Numbered from the stretch's first letter, positions 45,454-56,790 are shown. The stretch is DNA of 64,000 nt from Epithemia pelagica (GCA_946965045.2 OX337238.1:2294001-2358000); one strand, 5' to 3'. The notes: generated by a model not told the origin, from the letters alone. Numbers and translations: made by a program.

Positions 45454-46197
45454 GGGGTATATGAACTAGTATGGAATGGAGGGAAACGATGAGATACACA
45501 AGAGATTCCGATGGAGAGAGACCTGAGTTTCCAACAAGCTTTACACCGCACCGTCTGTCGGATCTGGATGATTACAGAGCAGCACAAAGAAGGCACGGCT
45601 GGTATGGTATATGGTATGGTATGGTCTTGTTGTATCTTGCCAAAGATGTGACGAGTGACGACGAGAAAAGTTTCTCTTGATTTTTGGTCGATGGTGGAAG
45701 CAGTCGTCTGTCAGACGTACGCGTTTGAATCGATCCCAAGCGTTTCCAGTTTTCCTTGTCGTAGTCAGATCTCTCTGCGGGAATGAGAAGGTGCTTGCGA
45801 GGAGTAGTAGGTAAGGGTGCTAGAGAGGGTAGCAAGAGCATACGACTCCAATCTACTCCAGTAACGGGAAATGTGGTAAGTACAATGCTTTCCATATGAT
45901 GATGATGATAATGATGAATGAGACTCTCAAGACGAAAAAGAACTGGAGAGGAAAACCGAGATCACAAGTGACGCGGTAGAGGGACGATTCACTTCATAGA
46001 GTCGCCGAATCATGATTCGTAACCCCTTCCTTCTTAACGGGATACTGTTGTTTTTTTGTTAAGCTTCAACTACTATACAGAGTGGTCCTTTCCAAGTTAT
46101 CCAACCAGCAGCAATTCACTTATCTCCACATTTTACGATTCCTATTTCTTCTTCTTTTTTTCTCTCTCTCGCAGCAACCATTAGCAGGATTCTTCTA
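45454..46197. other. Gap between two minus-strand genes
   Basis: About 740 bases. A simple repeat of tggta units (atggtatatggtatggtatggt) lies near 45601-45623 and a gatgatgat run near 45897. It presumably carries the TRM61 promoter. No gene supported. Confidence 0.4.
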
Positions 46198-48387
46198 CTA
46201 CTCTTCGAGTTCCTGTTCAATCGCGGGCGAACTCATACAGTCTTCGTCGAGGGCCGCAGCCGCCCCACTGTCATCCGTCTCCAACTTGCCATAATCGGGC
46301 ACGAGCATACGGGATGTGACCATGGGTGAAAAGAATTCTCGACAAATCGTTTCCAAATCTTCCAAGACGGCCAAGGTCGCAAATCGAGCCGTGGTTAATT
46401 TCCATCGTCGGACCAAATCTTCTCGTTCCTCGCGTGTCTTGGTTTCAAAGACATGTTCTTGTCCATCCGACGTGCGAATCAAAATCCCACAGGCCGGTCG
46501 TACCAACGGATACCGACTCTTGTCCAAACTATCCGGTGTCAGGACCCGACACAAGTTTAACAAGCGAATGTAATGCGGTTTCTGCGAGGACTTGTTGAGT
46601 TTGCGTTTGGTTTCCAATTCGGGATGAAAGGTTTCCCGCCACATGAGATTGGGTTCCAACATGACAGTATTCATTTCAATCAAGGTCCCACGTTCAATCC
46701 AAATTTGAACCGGCCGAGGATCGGCCATATTATTGTTGTTGCTGCTGCTGGTAGCATCGTCTCCGGCTTTTTTGCGCGGATACCATGTCACGGTCCAACT
46801 CATGTTGAGTGTTTCTTGAACCATGTCAAACATGTTGTTGTTGCTATCGTTGTTGGTAGTGTCGCTGCCGGTCGCAGGGTTGTACGACTCGGAGTGTTCC
46901 CCAGTGGTGCTGTCTGGACTGCCGATGGATCGACTCGACGGGTTGCTCGTCTTGTTGTTCTTGTTGCTGCTGCCACGTCGACGATTGGACGATTGTTGCT
47001 GGTTCAAAACAAGGGCCGTTCGTTCTTCCGGATCACTATCATAGCCTGTCGTAGCCTCACCACCGTCTTGCGAATAGAGCAAGGTGGGATCCAATCCAGG
47101 TCCCACGGTTGTGGTAGTCGCCGAAGATGGCGTGGTCGTACTACCACCAAACAATCCAAAGGCACTGCTCCAGGCCGTGCTGCCGAGGGGATTGTAATAC
47201 TGAGAGTATGACGACGATGATGACGATGACGACGTGGCATGATTGGACCACAATCGATCGTCCATGGATCGACATTTGCTGGTCGGAATCACCACGGAGG
47301 AAGGAGACGAACTCCGTTCCATGCGCAAGCGATGAACGTACATGGCACGTTCGCGCCATTGACGTCGTCGCGATCGTCGTTGTTGTTGCTGCTGCTGGTG
47401 TTGTTGTTGTTGGTCTTCCCCAACACCACCACGACCGGGCGAAGACGTACTCGTCCCAAGGGGTGGTGTCGTACTACTACAAGCCGTGGCGGCACCCGCC
47501 CCGGGCATGGCACAGGCGTGACAGTCGGCCGACGATGCGGCCGTGGTTAAATTGAATTGCCACACGCGATGAATTTCATCTTGATCGGGTGGATTGGAAC
47601 ACCCCAACAATTCCATGATATCATATTCCAAGACTCGTCGATATTGTTCCCACACCAAGGCGGCATCTTGTTCGGTGGGTACCGATAAGGGCTTGTTGCC
47701 GGCCGAACACAAGCCATCCAAAAAATCCAACAAGGAGGCTTCCTTCATGGCGGCCACTTGTTCGCTGGGACTTGTGGTCGTCGTCGGTGTCGTGGTTGTC
47801 GTACTCTTGTGGTGGTTTGGGTTATTGTGGTTGTTGGGAGTGGCCATTTCGTGTGTGTGGCTGCTACTACTCACGACGGGGTGTTCACACCAAGACGATT
47901 TCCAAGACGATCGACAGGCCGGTGGTGTTTGGGGAATGCATTGAAACTGTGGTTGCGAACGATCGTCCGAGACCACCGACAAATGATCGTCATCGTCACC
48001 GTGCAAGGCGCCATCGGGATCCAACAAGAAGGACGTTTCAATGGGAATTTCCGATCCTTCTTCATCGTCCTCTTCTTCGGTAATGTTGAGAATGGAATTG
48101 TGCGTATTCACGGTAATGCGACTCGTCTCGACACCACCCCCATCCAAGGAGTTGTCGCGAATGAACAAGGCTGTATGATTGGACGATCGCGATCCAAACG
48201 AAGTGTCCACCGTCGTGTCGGTATCCGCTGGCGTGGCTGCTGCTGCTTCCTTTTGCTGGTGCTGCTTGTTGGCCGCCTTGTTGTTGCTACCACCACGATT
48301 GGGGGAACCACCCTTGCGACTTGGCAAGGGTTTCGAGAGGGGTTGTACATCCAACGAAACGTGGGATTGCTCCAGTTCCAAACTCAT
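46198..48387 (-). CDS. Low-complexity diatom protein with C-terminal PH-like domain
   Basis: Single exon of 729 aa from the ATG at 48387 (MSLELEQSHVSL); the open frame extends upstream only with TTG. Most of the protein is low complexity: Asn, Ser, Thr and Gln runs (TTTTTPTTTT, SSSSSSSSYSQYY) and acidic patches. A short ordered segment (about 235-300; LLDFLDGLCSAGNKPL, YRRVLEYDIMELLG) stands before the middle. Residues about 540-700 look folded: MSWTVTWYPRK, VQIWIERGTLIEMN and then HYIRLLNLCRVLTPD...PACGILIRTSDGQEHVFETKTREEREDLVRRWKL, a pattern of strands closed by a helix that resembles a PH/PH-like domain. A lipid- or protein-binding scaffold is plausible; the function is unknown. Confidence 0.75.
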   Translation of the reverse strand: MSLELEQSHVSLDVQPLSKPLPSRKGGSPNRGGSNNKAANKQHQQKEAAAATPADTDTTVDTSFGSRSSNHTALFIRDNSLDGGGVETSRITVNTHNSILNITEEEDDEEGSEIPIETSFLLDPDGALHGDDDDHLSVVSDDRSQPQFQCIPQTPPACRSSWKSSWCEHPVVSSSSHTHEMATPNNHNNPNHHKSTTTTTPTTTTSPSEQVAAMKEASLLDFLDGLCSAGNKPLSVPTEQDAALVWEQYRRVLEYDIMELLGCSNPPDQDEIHRVWQFNLTTAASSADCHACAMPGAGAATACSSTTPPLGTSTSSPGRGGVGEDQQQQHQQQQQQRRSRRRQWRERAMYVHRLRMERSSSPSSVVIPTSKCRSMDDRLWSNHATSSSSSSSSYSQYYNPLGSTAWSSAFGLFGGSTTTPSSATTTTVGPGLDPTLLYSQDGGEATTGYDSDPEERTALVLNQQQSSNRRRGSSNKNNKTSNPSSRSIGSPDSTTGEHSESYNPATGSDTTNNDSNNNMFDMVQETLNMSWTVTWYPRKKAGDDATSSSNNNNMADPRPVQIWIERGTLIEMNTVMLEPNLMWRETFHPELETKRKLNKSSQKPHYIRLLNLCRVLTPDSLDKSRYPLVRPACGILIRTSDGQEHVFETKTREEREDLVRRWKLTTARFATLAVLEDLETICREFFSPMVTSRMLVPDYGKLETDDSGAAAALDEDCMSSPAIEQELEE

Positions 48388-49659
48388 GATGATGAGGATT
48401 CCACTGTGGTCACCACTTGTGGTTTGTAGACAATCAAAATCAACACCAACGTACGTACACTCCAATCAAGGGAATGTAATGATTCTACAGTTGTTGCTTG
48501 TTGTGAATTGAAACGCCTCGTTCTCTGTATCACAACAGGCACAGTCCAAGTCTGGAGAGTTTGCCAGAGTGATGTCTTGTGTTGATCCCTCCAATCAACA
48601 ACAAGGACACCCACGCCGTCTACCACCACGATTCTACCAGGGCTCTCGGTTCCGTGTCTGGTTTGTGTTGTATGTGATGGCTTTTCTAGTAGTTTTGCGA
48701 ACCAAGAACTCGGGGCTTGCCGTGTATGTGAATGTGCTTCTTGTGCCTCTTTTGATTTTTCGAGAGATGTCTTCTCGTCTTCGGGCTTTGGTTGTCGCGC
48801 TTGTTATCCCTTTCTCGTGGTGGTGTCGTCGTCTCTTGGATGGAGTATGTGGTCGGCACACATGCTCCACACTTCGTATAGTAGTGTACAAACTTGGGGC
48901 TAAGTACTGGTAGTGACTCGTGTGAGATACCCACGCCGAACCATTCCCAAAATTTTAGGCCATCCAGTGTCATTGCCGAGGATGGCCCAAAAAACGACTG
49001 CGCGGGCGTGTGAAATATTCAGAACGCCAGGCATCTTTGGAAGCTTGTTGGGAAGCCCTAACTACGTGAAACAGCGTCTTAACGACAGCGAGCGCGCGAG
49101 GCGAGATTCCGGAATTTACTTAGGCATCGGAGGCTATGGTACAACAATTGGGGAATCCGAGGCATTACAATAAGTGTCGGAGAACGGGACATCCTCTCAC
49201 TGCGACTGGAAGGCGCACATTCGGCGTCTCCCGAGCGACACACGTACGACTCGCCATTCGATCCAGCCAACGGGTAGTAGGAGTAGTTAGGGGAACAGGT
49301 TTGAGAATCACCCCATTGGGAAAAGTCGCTTGGGCCTGAACCTCTCTCTGCCAGAACCAACTTGCGGTTGTCGTCCATACTGTCCATTGGGTTCCATCCA
49401 GATCGATCCGGTGAACGGGTCATCCATCTCTTCGGTGCCCGAGTCCAAGCGCAACGATCCAGGGCTTCCACTCCCGATATTCCTTCGAGTCGTTTTCAAG
49501 GACATGGCGTCTTCCATAACAGACTGTTGGGGCCCAGGACAATGCACACACGCACATGGCACACATGCGGCCTATCAACCAGGACAGAGCTGCGGTCTCC
49601 TTGGAATGGGTTGGAGACAACAGGATATCAATCCACCAGCACACAACGTCGTGCGCACA
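48388..49659. other. Intergenic region with possible decayed coding sequence
   Basis: 1.3 kb without a firm gene. On the minus strand, 49562 to about 49320 (MEDAMSLKTTRRNIGS, MDDPFTGSIWMEPNGQ) and then, after a frame change, about 49340-49079 (DFSQWGDSQTCSPNYSYYP, ESYVCRSGDAECAP) read like pieces of one protein, possibly a pseudogene. A 114-codon plus frame at 48569-48913 is hydrophobic but unsupported. Confidence 0.35.
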
Positions 49660-50962
49660 TTATGGATGATAGGCATCGGCGGAACAATTCCTCCAATCGG
49701 GCGGTTTCATTTCGTGAACGGGAGGAGTGGTTGTGTCATTGGTGACTTGATCCAGGCCATCCAAATAACAATCCAAATAGGGACAACCTTGTTGTTGGGA
49801 CAAAAACAAGGTGTATCCACACGTGAGGACGGGATCCCGTCCATAAACGGCAATCCCATTCATGTACAAGCCCCAGCACCAAGCCAAGGTTGCTCGGCTC
49901 CACCAGATATCAAAATTGGCATGCATCCCCAACAACCAACCGGCAAACCAATGGTGTAAATGCATGTACGGCGACGATGCCGAGGGGAGCAACAACAAGA
50001 CGACCGACAAAATCAATTCCAATAATTTCAGGACAAAGACACCCTGTCGAACGGCTTGGCGGACATGCAACAAAATAAGCGTCACAATCAAGGGTACCAA
50101 TACCAGGACAAACAGCCACAACTTCCACGACCAGGTACAATGCATGGAATACAGAGTAAAGGATTGTTGCAAAAAGCCAAAGGTGGTGATGAAGCTCGCA
50201 TAAAAGCTACCCGCCAAGGCCGTCACGATCCACGCCATGTGATCCACGCCGACTTGTCGGTGCAATCGAGCCACGGTAAAAAAGAAGAGCGCATCCATCA
50301 CCACCAGAGTGGATTCATAGGTCCAAAAATCGCTCAAGGTAAAGTCCTCGCGATGTTCCCACCCCTGTGTATATGCATATAGTACGCAAGAACAAATTAT
50401 GAAAACAAAAATACCATGACACGAGGAAACGTTTGTGTCAGAAACCAAAATGACCATCTAATAATGTACAACGACGGCATTGGTCAACCGTTGGACGCAC
50501 CATTTTTCGAACAAACCAATGGGCCAGGGCAATTCCCAGAAATGTGATGATGACAAACTTGAACAATTTGACGGCAAAGGGACCTTCGGCTAATGGTAGA
50601 CCACAAATTCGAGGTTCGTTGTCGGGTAGTGCACAGTGGTTCAAAAACTTCCAAAACGACAATGACCTCCATGATGCCAATTCGTCAGCATCTTCATCAA
50701 TGTCTTCATCTGGAAACGTTTCTTGGTTTCCCGAATCACGCTCATCCATTTCATCGTTGTCGCCATCATCATCATCATGGTCGCCGGTAGCGAGCAAACG
50801 TTCCTCCGATGGTTGCTGTTTGCGCCCTTGTTCTTCATCTACCACTTCCACCAGTTTCGACCGCTCCTCTTTCCTGGTTTCCTGATCGTCCATTGCCATT
50901 TCTTCTTGTGTCGATCCCAACAATGGCTCACGGAGCGAGTTTGTCGAGTGCAAAGGATCCAT
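49660..50962 (-). CDS. Polytopic membrane protein with acidic N-terminus
   Basis: Two exons: 50962-50501 and 50364-49660 (intron 136 nt, gtgcgt donor, acacag acceptor), 388 aa. The junction was chosen because it is the phase-0 pair that keeps the frame (FVRKM-GWEHRED). The first 110 residues are cytosolic-looking and acidic (DHDDDDGDNDEMDERD). One membrane helix is in exon 1 (KLFKFVIITFLGIALAHWFV). Exon 2 has about six more, then MHLHHWFAGWLLGMHANF and GIAVYGRDPVLTC, a His-containing membrane motif. The protein ends with a short hydrophilic tail. Similar uncharacterised membrane proteins appear in stramenopiles. No transporter signature is certain. It is divergent from the 51383 gene with 420 bases between them. 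Confidence 0.68.
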
Positions 50963-51382
50963 ATAAACAAGAAACAAGATCCCACTAACCCAGCAATGAT
51001 TCTTCGCGATTGTCTCCACCGCGGTGTAGATGCGTATGACGGTGTGTTGCCCAAATCAGCCAAACTCTTCAGCGTACTGCAGCGCTCACCAAAAAGACTC
51101 TTACAACGTTTTTGACTTCAGACTATCTGGGGTTTGGGGGGAACGAATGTGGGGGTCGTGCCTAATTTGGACCCTCCAAGAGATAAGCCCTTCAGCGCAC
51201 AAACTTCTCGAACCTTCTCATCCGCGACTGAATATCCTGCTCATTTTTTCTCGAGCAATCTTTGCGCTCACAATCTGGCATTTTCCAAAGATTGAACGAC
51301 AAACGACAGCACGAGCAAATGGCTACGAACGCAACGTTGTTGGCTCTGCCATGTCACAATATCTGGCAGAAAATCACACAAC
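50963..51382. promoter_or_regulatory. Divergent intergenic promoter region
   Basis: 420 bases between two divergent start codons. No clear shared motif seen. Confidence 0.35.
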
Positions 51383-52492
51383 ATGTGCAAGACAGCAAAA
51401 GACAACTCAACAAAGCGGACGAAGGGAGTCGTCGTCCTCAGTGACATGAGTAGTATGGCAGGAGACGGTCCACATGATGCCTTCAAGCCACCACGGCAGA
51501 ATCAGCAACAACAACCACAGATGAGGACAATGACAGTTAGCTCGGACACACAGATGGAGGAGGTTCATGTCGAAAGTGAGCAAGAAACGGTGGATATGGA
51601 AGAAGGAGGAGACCACACGTGCAATAGTGTACCTCAAGAAGCGCCAACAACAAGGCGGCAAGATCGTCTGGAACGTAACGAAATTCTCAACCCTCAGATT
51701 GGTCCCTACGACGTTTTGTGCGGTCGAGACCAGTTGGCCTTTAACAACATTGGAAATCGCCGCATGAGAGTCTTTGTGGAACTGTACTTGCAGCAATATC
51801 TCGAAGCATCGAGTCGAGGTCAAAAGAGCAAAATCATCAAACGAGTGGTCGACACGGTCCGACAAAGTGGAGGTCGTTTTCTCAAATGGGTCCAAGCCGA
51901 CCAACGATGTGAAGAAATCAAGAGTCGAAAAGCTCACGAAAAGTGTAGCCATGCATTCCGTGATATGGTAATCGCTCGCGGGTACTCGGCCTCGTCTGCC
52001 TCGTCGTCGTCCTCCTCGGCGGCGACGAGCCTCCAAAACTCCATGTCACCAAACAAAACAGCAAGCCACAGAAAGCAATTTCGTTCCTTCTCCTTTCCCA
52101 CAAAACTTCCGGGAAGACGGATTTCCACTCCACGAGAACGAGCCAACTCGGACTCTGCAGGAAAACTATCACCACACTTGTGGTCGGGGGACAAGTCTCC
52201 CTTTGTATTTTCCTCGACCACCCAAAGTGAACCGCAGGATGATGACAAGGCACCACCACATACCAAGAGGCATGATGCAATGGATCCAAAAGAAGACTCC
52301 ATGTTTGAGTTTGCTACGACAGGGGATGTCAGAGCACAAGCTCGAGAGCGGGGGAATTTACATCCGTCTGTGACCTCCATCGAAGGGTTGATAGATGCAA
52401 ATGATGAGCGAGGGGACGCACCACAGGTTTTTGACAATGAGGATGACCAACAATTGTTTTTAAATTTGATCACAGACAACAATCTTGTCTAA
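51383..52492 (+). CDS. DUF6824-like domain protein (putative diatom regulator)
   Basis: A single exon of 369 aa; an alternative start is the ATG at 51446. Residues about 100-195 hold the domain: PQIGPYDVLCGRDQLAFNNIGNRRMRVFVELYLQQYLE, then SKIIKRVVDTVRQSGGRFLKW, then KAHEKCSHAFRDMV. The pattern GPxDVLCGR...N..GN..FR/MR...Y...K..I...V...GG.FL...W is widespread and expanded in diatoms, where it is suspected to be DNA-binding or regulatory. The rest is Ser/Pro-rich and disordered, with an acidic C-terminus (DNEDDQQLFLNLI). Confidence 0.82.
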   Translation: MCKTAKDNSTKRTKGVVVLSDMSSMAGDGPHDAFKPPRQNQQQQPQMRTMTVSSDTQMEEVHVESEQETVDMEEGGDHTCNSVPQEAPTTRRQDRLERNEILNPQIGPYDVLCGRDQLAFNNIGNRRMRVFVELYLQQYLEASSRGQKSKIIKRVVDTVRQSGGRFLKWVQADQRCEEIKSRKAHEKCSHAFRDMVIARGYSASSASSSSSSAATSLQNSMSPNKTASHRKQFRSFSFPTKLPGRRISTPRERANSDSAGKLSPHLWSGDKSPFVFSSTTQSEPQDDDKAPPHTKRHDAMDPKEDSMFEFATTGDVRAQARERGNLHPSVTSIEGLIDANDERGDAPQVFDNEDDQQLFLNLITDNNLV

Positions 52493-52606
52493 GGCTAGAT
52501 AGAAGCAACTTTTCCAATTTGAGTATGAGTAGGGGAATGAAAAAGGATCGACCTAAACGAACACCTGCCGAGCTCTTTGTACTTTAAAGTATCGATGTGG
52601 GGTTCG

Positions 52607-52936
52607 TTAGTGGATAACACTTGAGGTACCTTGTCCTAGGGCTTGTTCGACCCATACGACTCCTCCCGAGGCTTCGGGAAAGGCACAGGCCAACTCGGTG
52701 GTGACCAGCACTTCTTGGAGAGACCAGATAAGGGGAAAGATCAAAAAGCCCACCAGGGTATAAAAATTGCCTTTCGATCGTACAGCTTCCTCGACGCCAA
52801 AGGCACCACCCGAGACACTGTAAAAGATCAACACTGCAAAGGGTACAACCCCCAGTTTGTTCTGATTGTTGTTGTTCTGGTTGCCATTGTTTTGGTCGAG
52901 AGGAAGATCAAATTCATCCACTGGTTCCACATCCAT
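52607..52936 (-). pseudogene. Orphan first exon of an APC-family amino-acid/polyamine permease
   Basis: A 109-codon frame from the ATG at 52936. Residues 28-95 match the start of APC/LAT-type permeases: LGVVPFAVLIFYSVSGGAFGVEEAVRSKG, then a second helix, then ELACAFPEASGGVVWVEQALG (the TM1-TM3 signature). A gtacct donor-like site follows the last codon match, but the next gene on the other strand ends only about 115 bases further on, and no later permease exon is found on the minus strand. It looks like a truncated copy left by rearrangement rather than a working transporter. Confidence 0.65.
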
Positions 52937-53137
52937 GGAAGTTCTTGTGGCTGCCGTTCCAACAAGCCAACCTTGGTGTTAACTTTTGTCTTACATATAT
53001 TCGTAGCTAGAACATCATTTAAACTACAGACTCATTCATAGGAGTAGATATACAAGTCCCTCAAATACAAAGTCAAAAACATTTCCGTGCGATTCGATGA
53101 TCCATGCAAAAATACTGATGATTTGGATGCGAATCGT

Positions 53138-54529
53138 TTAGCTGCTGGTGTTGTTCTGCTCCCTAGGTCCCGGTGTTGGCGGGAACCGAAATGTAATGGT
53201 AGGTCGCTCCTCATCAGTCTCGTTCCGCGTCTCCTCCTCCACTATCCTTGCTCGTCCCCGTCTTGTTCTGCCCGAGGAGGGGATGCGTCGTTGACCTTCT
53301 CGGGGAATACGTATTCTTTGATGCCGACCAGGAAGGACCCGTGCTGTGAATGCTTCCATGGCTCGTATGCTCTCATCACTGACATCCAACCGCGGTGGTT
53401 GCCCTGCAGATGATTCACCATCAGCTCCGTTGGATGCATTGTCGCGTGCAGACTGATACATCATTCGATAGACACGACCCATTTCTCGAATTGACTCCAA
53501 AACTGAACTGGGATCCGATGACCCAAATGGAGCTACATGCCCTTCCGCCGGTGTACCCGATTCTTCGTCAAAATGTAGAAAGAATCTCCGACACACTGGA
53601 CACTCTTCCTTTTTCTCCAACCACTGAGCTATGCATTCTCGGTGAAACACATGGCTACATTGTTTATTGTTGGACCACGAGATAACATCATCGTGGTCGT
53701 ATTTGGCGAGGCAGATTGCACAAATGTCGCGTGAGTCCTCATCCTCCAGTTCGTCGATGTCCCCTATCTCATCCTCGTCCCCATGAGATTCTGTCCGTGA
53801 GCTGTCCCCTGCTTCAAGATCTGTAGTTGAAGCGGTTTCCGAGAAAATTTCTCTACTAGAAGTTGCATCATCATCATCGACCTGTACTCCTCGTTCGGAC
53901 TGGTACTCGGAGAATTTCTGTTTCGTACAATCGTCCAAATTGAGAGAAATCACAACAGTCATCCACTACCAGCAACAAAAATCGTACCTTTTTCATCAAC
54001 ACATTCTCCAAATACTCTTTCCGTCGCTCAGTCTGTTCTCGTGGGTGTCCTCCTGGTCGGAGGAGTGTCCTTACAAACTCAACCTCTAAAACGCCACAGA
54101 CACAACTGTGAGTGTTCCCTCCATCCAAAATTCCATCCAGACACGGCACAGATACGTACCTGTTGCATACAACATTCGTTCCAAGGCAAGCTCAAACGCT
54201 TGTTGTCGTGCATCGATTCGTGTACGAGGCCTCCTCGTTCGATTGTGGTTGCGACAATTTCGACAGCAGTTTCGACATTTTCGTATTATGGCAGGAACGC
54301 TATATTCCACACCAACAATCCAATAGATAGATGGATGCAGTTGTGATGAGAACAAGAACACAACTACTAGCAAAAACTCGTCCGGCCTCACGACTTACAC
54401 CCAAAGTAACGCCACCAACATAATGGCGGAAAAGACAAAGAGTGCCGACCAATCTTGGGGATCGCTGTTGCCTTGAGAGTCATGATCCTCGGCAGATGAC
54501 GGGTCGAATTGGAGATGTCGTCGCTTCAT
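53138..54529 (-). CDS. Membrane-anchored RING-H2 E3 ubiquitin ligase
   Basis: Four exons: 54529-54399, 54299-54160, 54085-53988 and 53917-53138 (introns 99, 74 and 70 nt with GTAAGT/GTACG donors), 382 aa. All joins keep frame. An alternative ATG at 54820 would add 97 residues. Near the N-terminus is a single membrane helix (ALFVFSAIMLVALLWVVPAII) directly followed by a Cys/Arg cluster RKCRNCCRNCRNHNRTRRPRTR. After an acidic linker comes the RING-H2 finger ICAICLAKYDHDDVISW...CSHVFHRECIAQWLEKKEECPVCRR (about 184-233), with all eight zinc ligands. The C-terminal part is Arg-rich. Family role: transfer of ubiquitin from an E2 at a membrane surface. Confidence 0.85.
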
Positions 54530-55196
54530 GAGTGCGGATCGTGTTGTTGTGATCGTAGTAGTCGTCGTATATTTGGAACACACTTCTTCTTCTTCGTTTG
54601 GCTTGGTCGACTCCCCTCGTACATGAATGCTTCTACAGGTTGCTGCAACTGATGGTTCCGAGGTTCCGTTCGTCTCCACCAACCCGCATACATGGACAAG
54701 CTCTGGAGACTGGAGAAGCTGGAATGTCCTTTTATGGGTTCGTCTCTGAAAGATTTCTCCAAAAGAATCGATTGTGATTGACACTCTGGGCACAACAACC
54801 AACAACTCTTTTACACACATGGAAGATGAAAACGAGAGAAACGAGTCAAAGTCATTGCACGCGCGATGGAAGCAGCCTCAAGGGAAGTATTTTAGTATAG
54901 CCCTCGATAATCCATTGCCAAAACGAAATCTGTTCAGCGACGCGCCTGCCGACAGGCAATAATCTTTGAAATGCGTCCGGTAAAGCAGAGGGGATGTCCG
55001 AATCACGTCCCATGTGCAACCGGCATAGTAAATTCTTCGATCCAGCACGTGCGTCAAGATTAAATACAATAGCCCGCGATCTGATAAGTGTCAAAACAAA
55101 CAAGCCCAACGTCTCCATCAAACCTCACTCTATCTCAATCTCTAATAATGAAACTATGGATAAAATTGAGAGGCATCTTCGGCTAGCTACGAGTCC
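54530..55196. other. Gap with optional 5' extension of the RING gene
   Basis: The 54820-54530 part is open in the RING frame. No other gene is convincing up to the transposon. Confidence 0.4.
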
Positions 55197-55447
55197 TTAG
55201 GCTATCTCCACCCGAGCGCCGCTATGCTGACGTATTCGAGCTTTCTGATTGGCCTCGCTATCCGGATAGCGGGTTAGCGGAGCCAAGAGGAAATGAACTC
55301 CACGATCTCCGTTATACAATAGTGCCGCTATTGATAAGGCATTTGCAAATTCACATATGCCCTATCTTGTTTCGGTTAAAGAATGAGAGGGGAGAGGAGT
55401 CATCAAACAATAGTCAGCAAGAACAGACCAAAGTTTGCTCAAAAAAG

Positions 55448-56782
55448 ATGGAGGACTCGTTGGATGAACTGTTGGAGCTGCTCCAACAGGAGGCAGATGT
55501 TGACATTGGTGTAGCTTCTACAGTTGCATCTGATCTCCTGGAACAACATACTAGCACCCAACATGGTGGTTCGCCTAAAGGAAAGGCACCAAACAAGAGT
55601 CGTGACTTTGACGAAGCGTACAAGCGATTGGTGCGCAATTACTTTGATGGAGAAAACTCCATCTACGACGAGGCAGACTTTGAGCGTCGGTTCCGATTAC
55701 CCCGCGCAGTTTTCAATCAGATATACAACCAACTTTATGGTAGTGGTTGCTTCACGCAACATTACATGCTTGATGGACGTCCTGGGATCAACCCACTTGT
55801 GCGTCTTGTGGCTTGCTTTCGGAAGATTGCTTATGGGGATGCTGATGACAGGGAAGATGAAAATCTTTGCTTGTCTGAGTCGGTCTTACATGAATCCTTT
55901 GAGCAATTCTTATCCCTTATCAAACAACATTTTGCCAAAGACTATTTAAATCGCCAACCTTCGTCTTCGGAAAAGGAGCACGCGTTGAAGAAAAATGCTG
56001 CTCGTAACTTCCCAGGTTGCTTTGCGTCATGGGATTGCAAGCATTTCAATTGGGAAAACTGTCCTAAAGCTTGGGAAGGGCAATTCCGTGGAAAGGAGGG
56101 TGTCACCACTCTTGTATTGGAAGCAATTTGTGATCCTGACTTGTACATTTGGTTTTTCTTTTTTGGGCAACCAGGGACTTTGAACGACATAAACATTTTG
56201 GATAAGAGTTCCATAGTTGGCGCAATGGTGAATGGCTCCTTTGATTTTTCATGTCCCGCTCCATACAAGATAGGACCAAATTGGAGAGACTACATGTACT
56301 TCTTGGTGGATGGTATCTATCCAGACTGGTCCATTTTCATTGATTCCTGTCAGGGCTCTGATGAAGAAAAGCTCAAGTATTTTTCATCATGTCAAGAAGC
56401 CGTCCGTAAAGACATTGAACGCTGTTTTGGTGTTCTGGTTAAGAGGTTCCATATTCTCAAGCGACCTCTGCGGTTCTGGACCCGATCAAAAATTGGAGAT
56501 GTGTTCGATTGTTGTATTATCCTACACAACATGTGTGTCGAGCATGGACGTGGCACGGATCCGATGGATGTCGATAGCGAAAACATGGCGTTCAATGCCG
56601 AGACAGATGAAGTCGTGTCGTTGTTTGGTGCACCAGCCGAGGAAGTTGGTGCTGTCGGAGGAAGTGGAATTCAAGCCATTCTCCAGCATGCTCATTTGCA
56701 GGAGAATATCCAGGACTCGCAACAAAAAATATCCCTAAAAGGCGACCTGATTGAACATGCATGGTCTAAACGTAACGGGTAG
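55448..56782 (+). CDS. PIF/Harbinger transposase (DDE superfamily)
   Basis: 444 aa from the first ATG of the frame at 55448. The DDE_Tnp_4-type catalytic core is readable: SWDCKHFNW (first Asp, about residue 195), YFLVDGIYPDWSIF (second Asp, about 286) and IERCFGVLVKRFHIL (Glu, about 322). It ends in CIILHNMCVEHGRG, the usual end of this family's core. Upstream RRFRLPRAVFNQIYNQL is the helix-turn-helix-like segment. All three acidic residues are present, so the enzyme should be active. It works with the Myb-like partner on the opposite strand, with the 3' ends 8 bases apart. Confidence 0.95.
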   Translation: MEDSLDELLELLQQEADVDIGVASTVASDLLEQHTSTQHGGSPKGKAPNKSRDFDEAYKRLVRNYFDGENSIYDEADFERRFRLPRAVFNQIYNQLYGSGCFTQHYMLDGRPGINPLVRLVACFRKIAYGDADDREDENLCLSESVLHESFEQFLSLIKQHFAKDYLNRQPSSSEKEHALKKNAARNFPGCFASWDCKHFNWENCPKAWEGQFRGKEGVTTLVLEAICDPDLYIWFFFFGQPGTLNDINILDKSSIVGAMVNGSFDFSCPAPYKIGPNWRDYMYFLVDGIYPDWSIFIDSCQGSDEEKLKYFSSCQEAVRKDIERCFGVLVKRFHILKRPLRFWTRSKIGDVFDCCIILHNMCVEHGRGTDPMDVDSENMAFNAETDEVVSLFGAPAEEVGAVGGSGIQAILQHAHLQENIQDSQQKISLKGDLIEHAWSKRNG

Positions 56783-56790
56783 GTTAATCA

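Noticed and set aside
46573-48429. Several plus-strand frames opposite the PH-like gene
   Set aside because: Shadows of codon runs (CAA, AAC, TCG) of the low-complexity protein on the minus strand.
48569-48913. Hydrophobic 114-codon plus ORF
   Set aside because: No start context, homologue-like motif or neighbour support; Arg/Leu-rich by chance.
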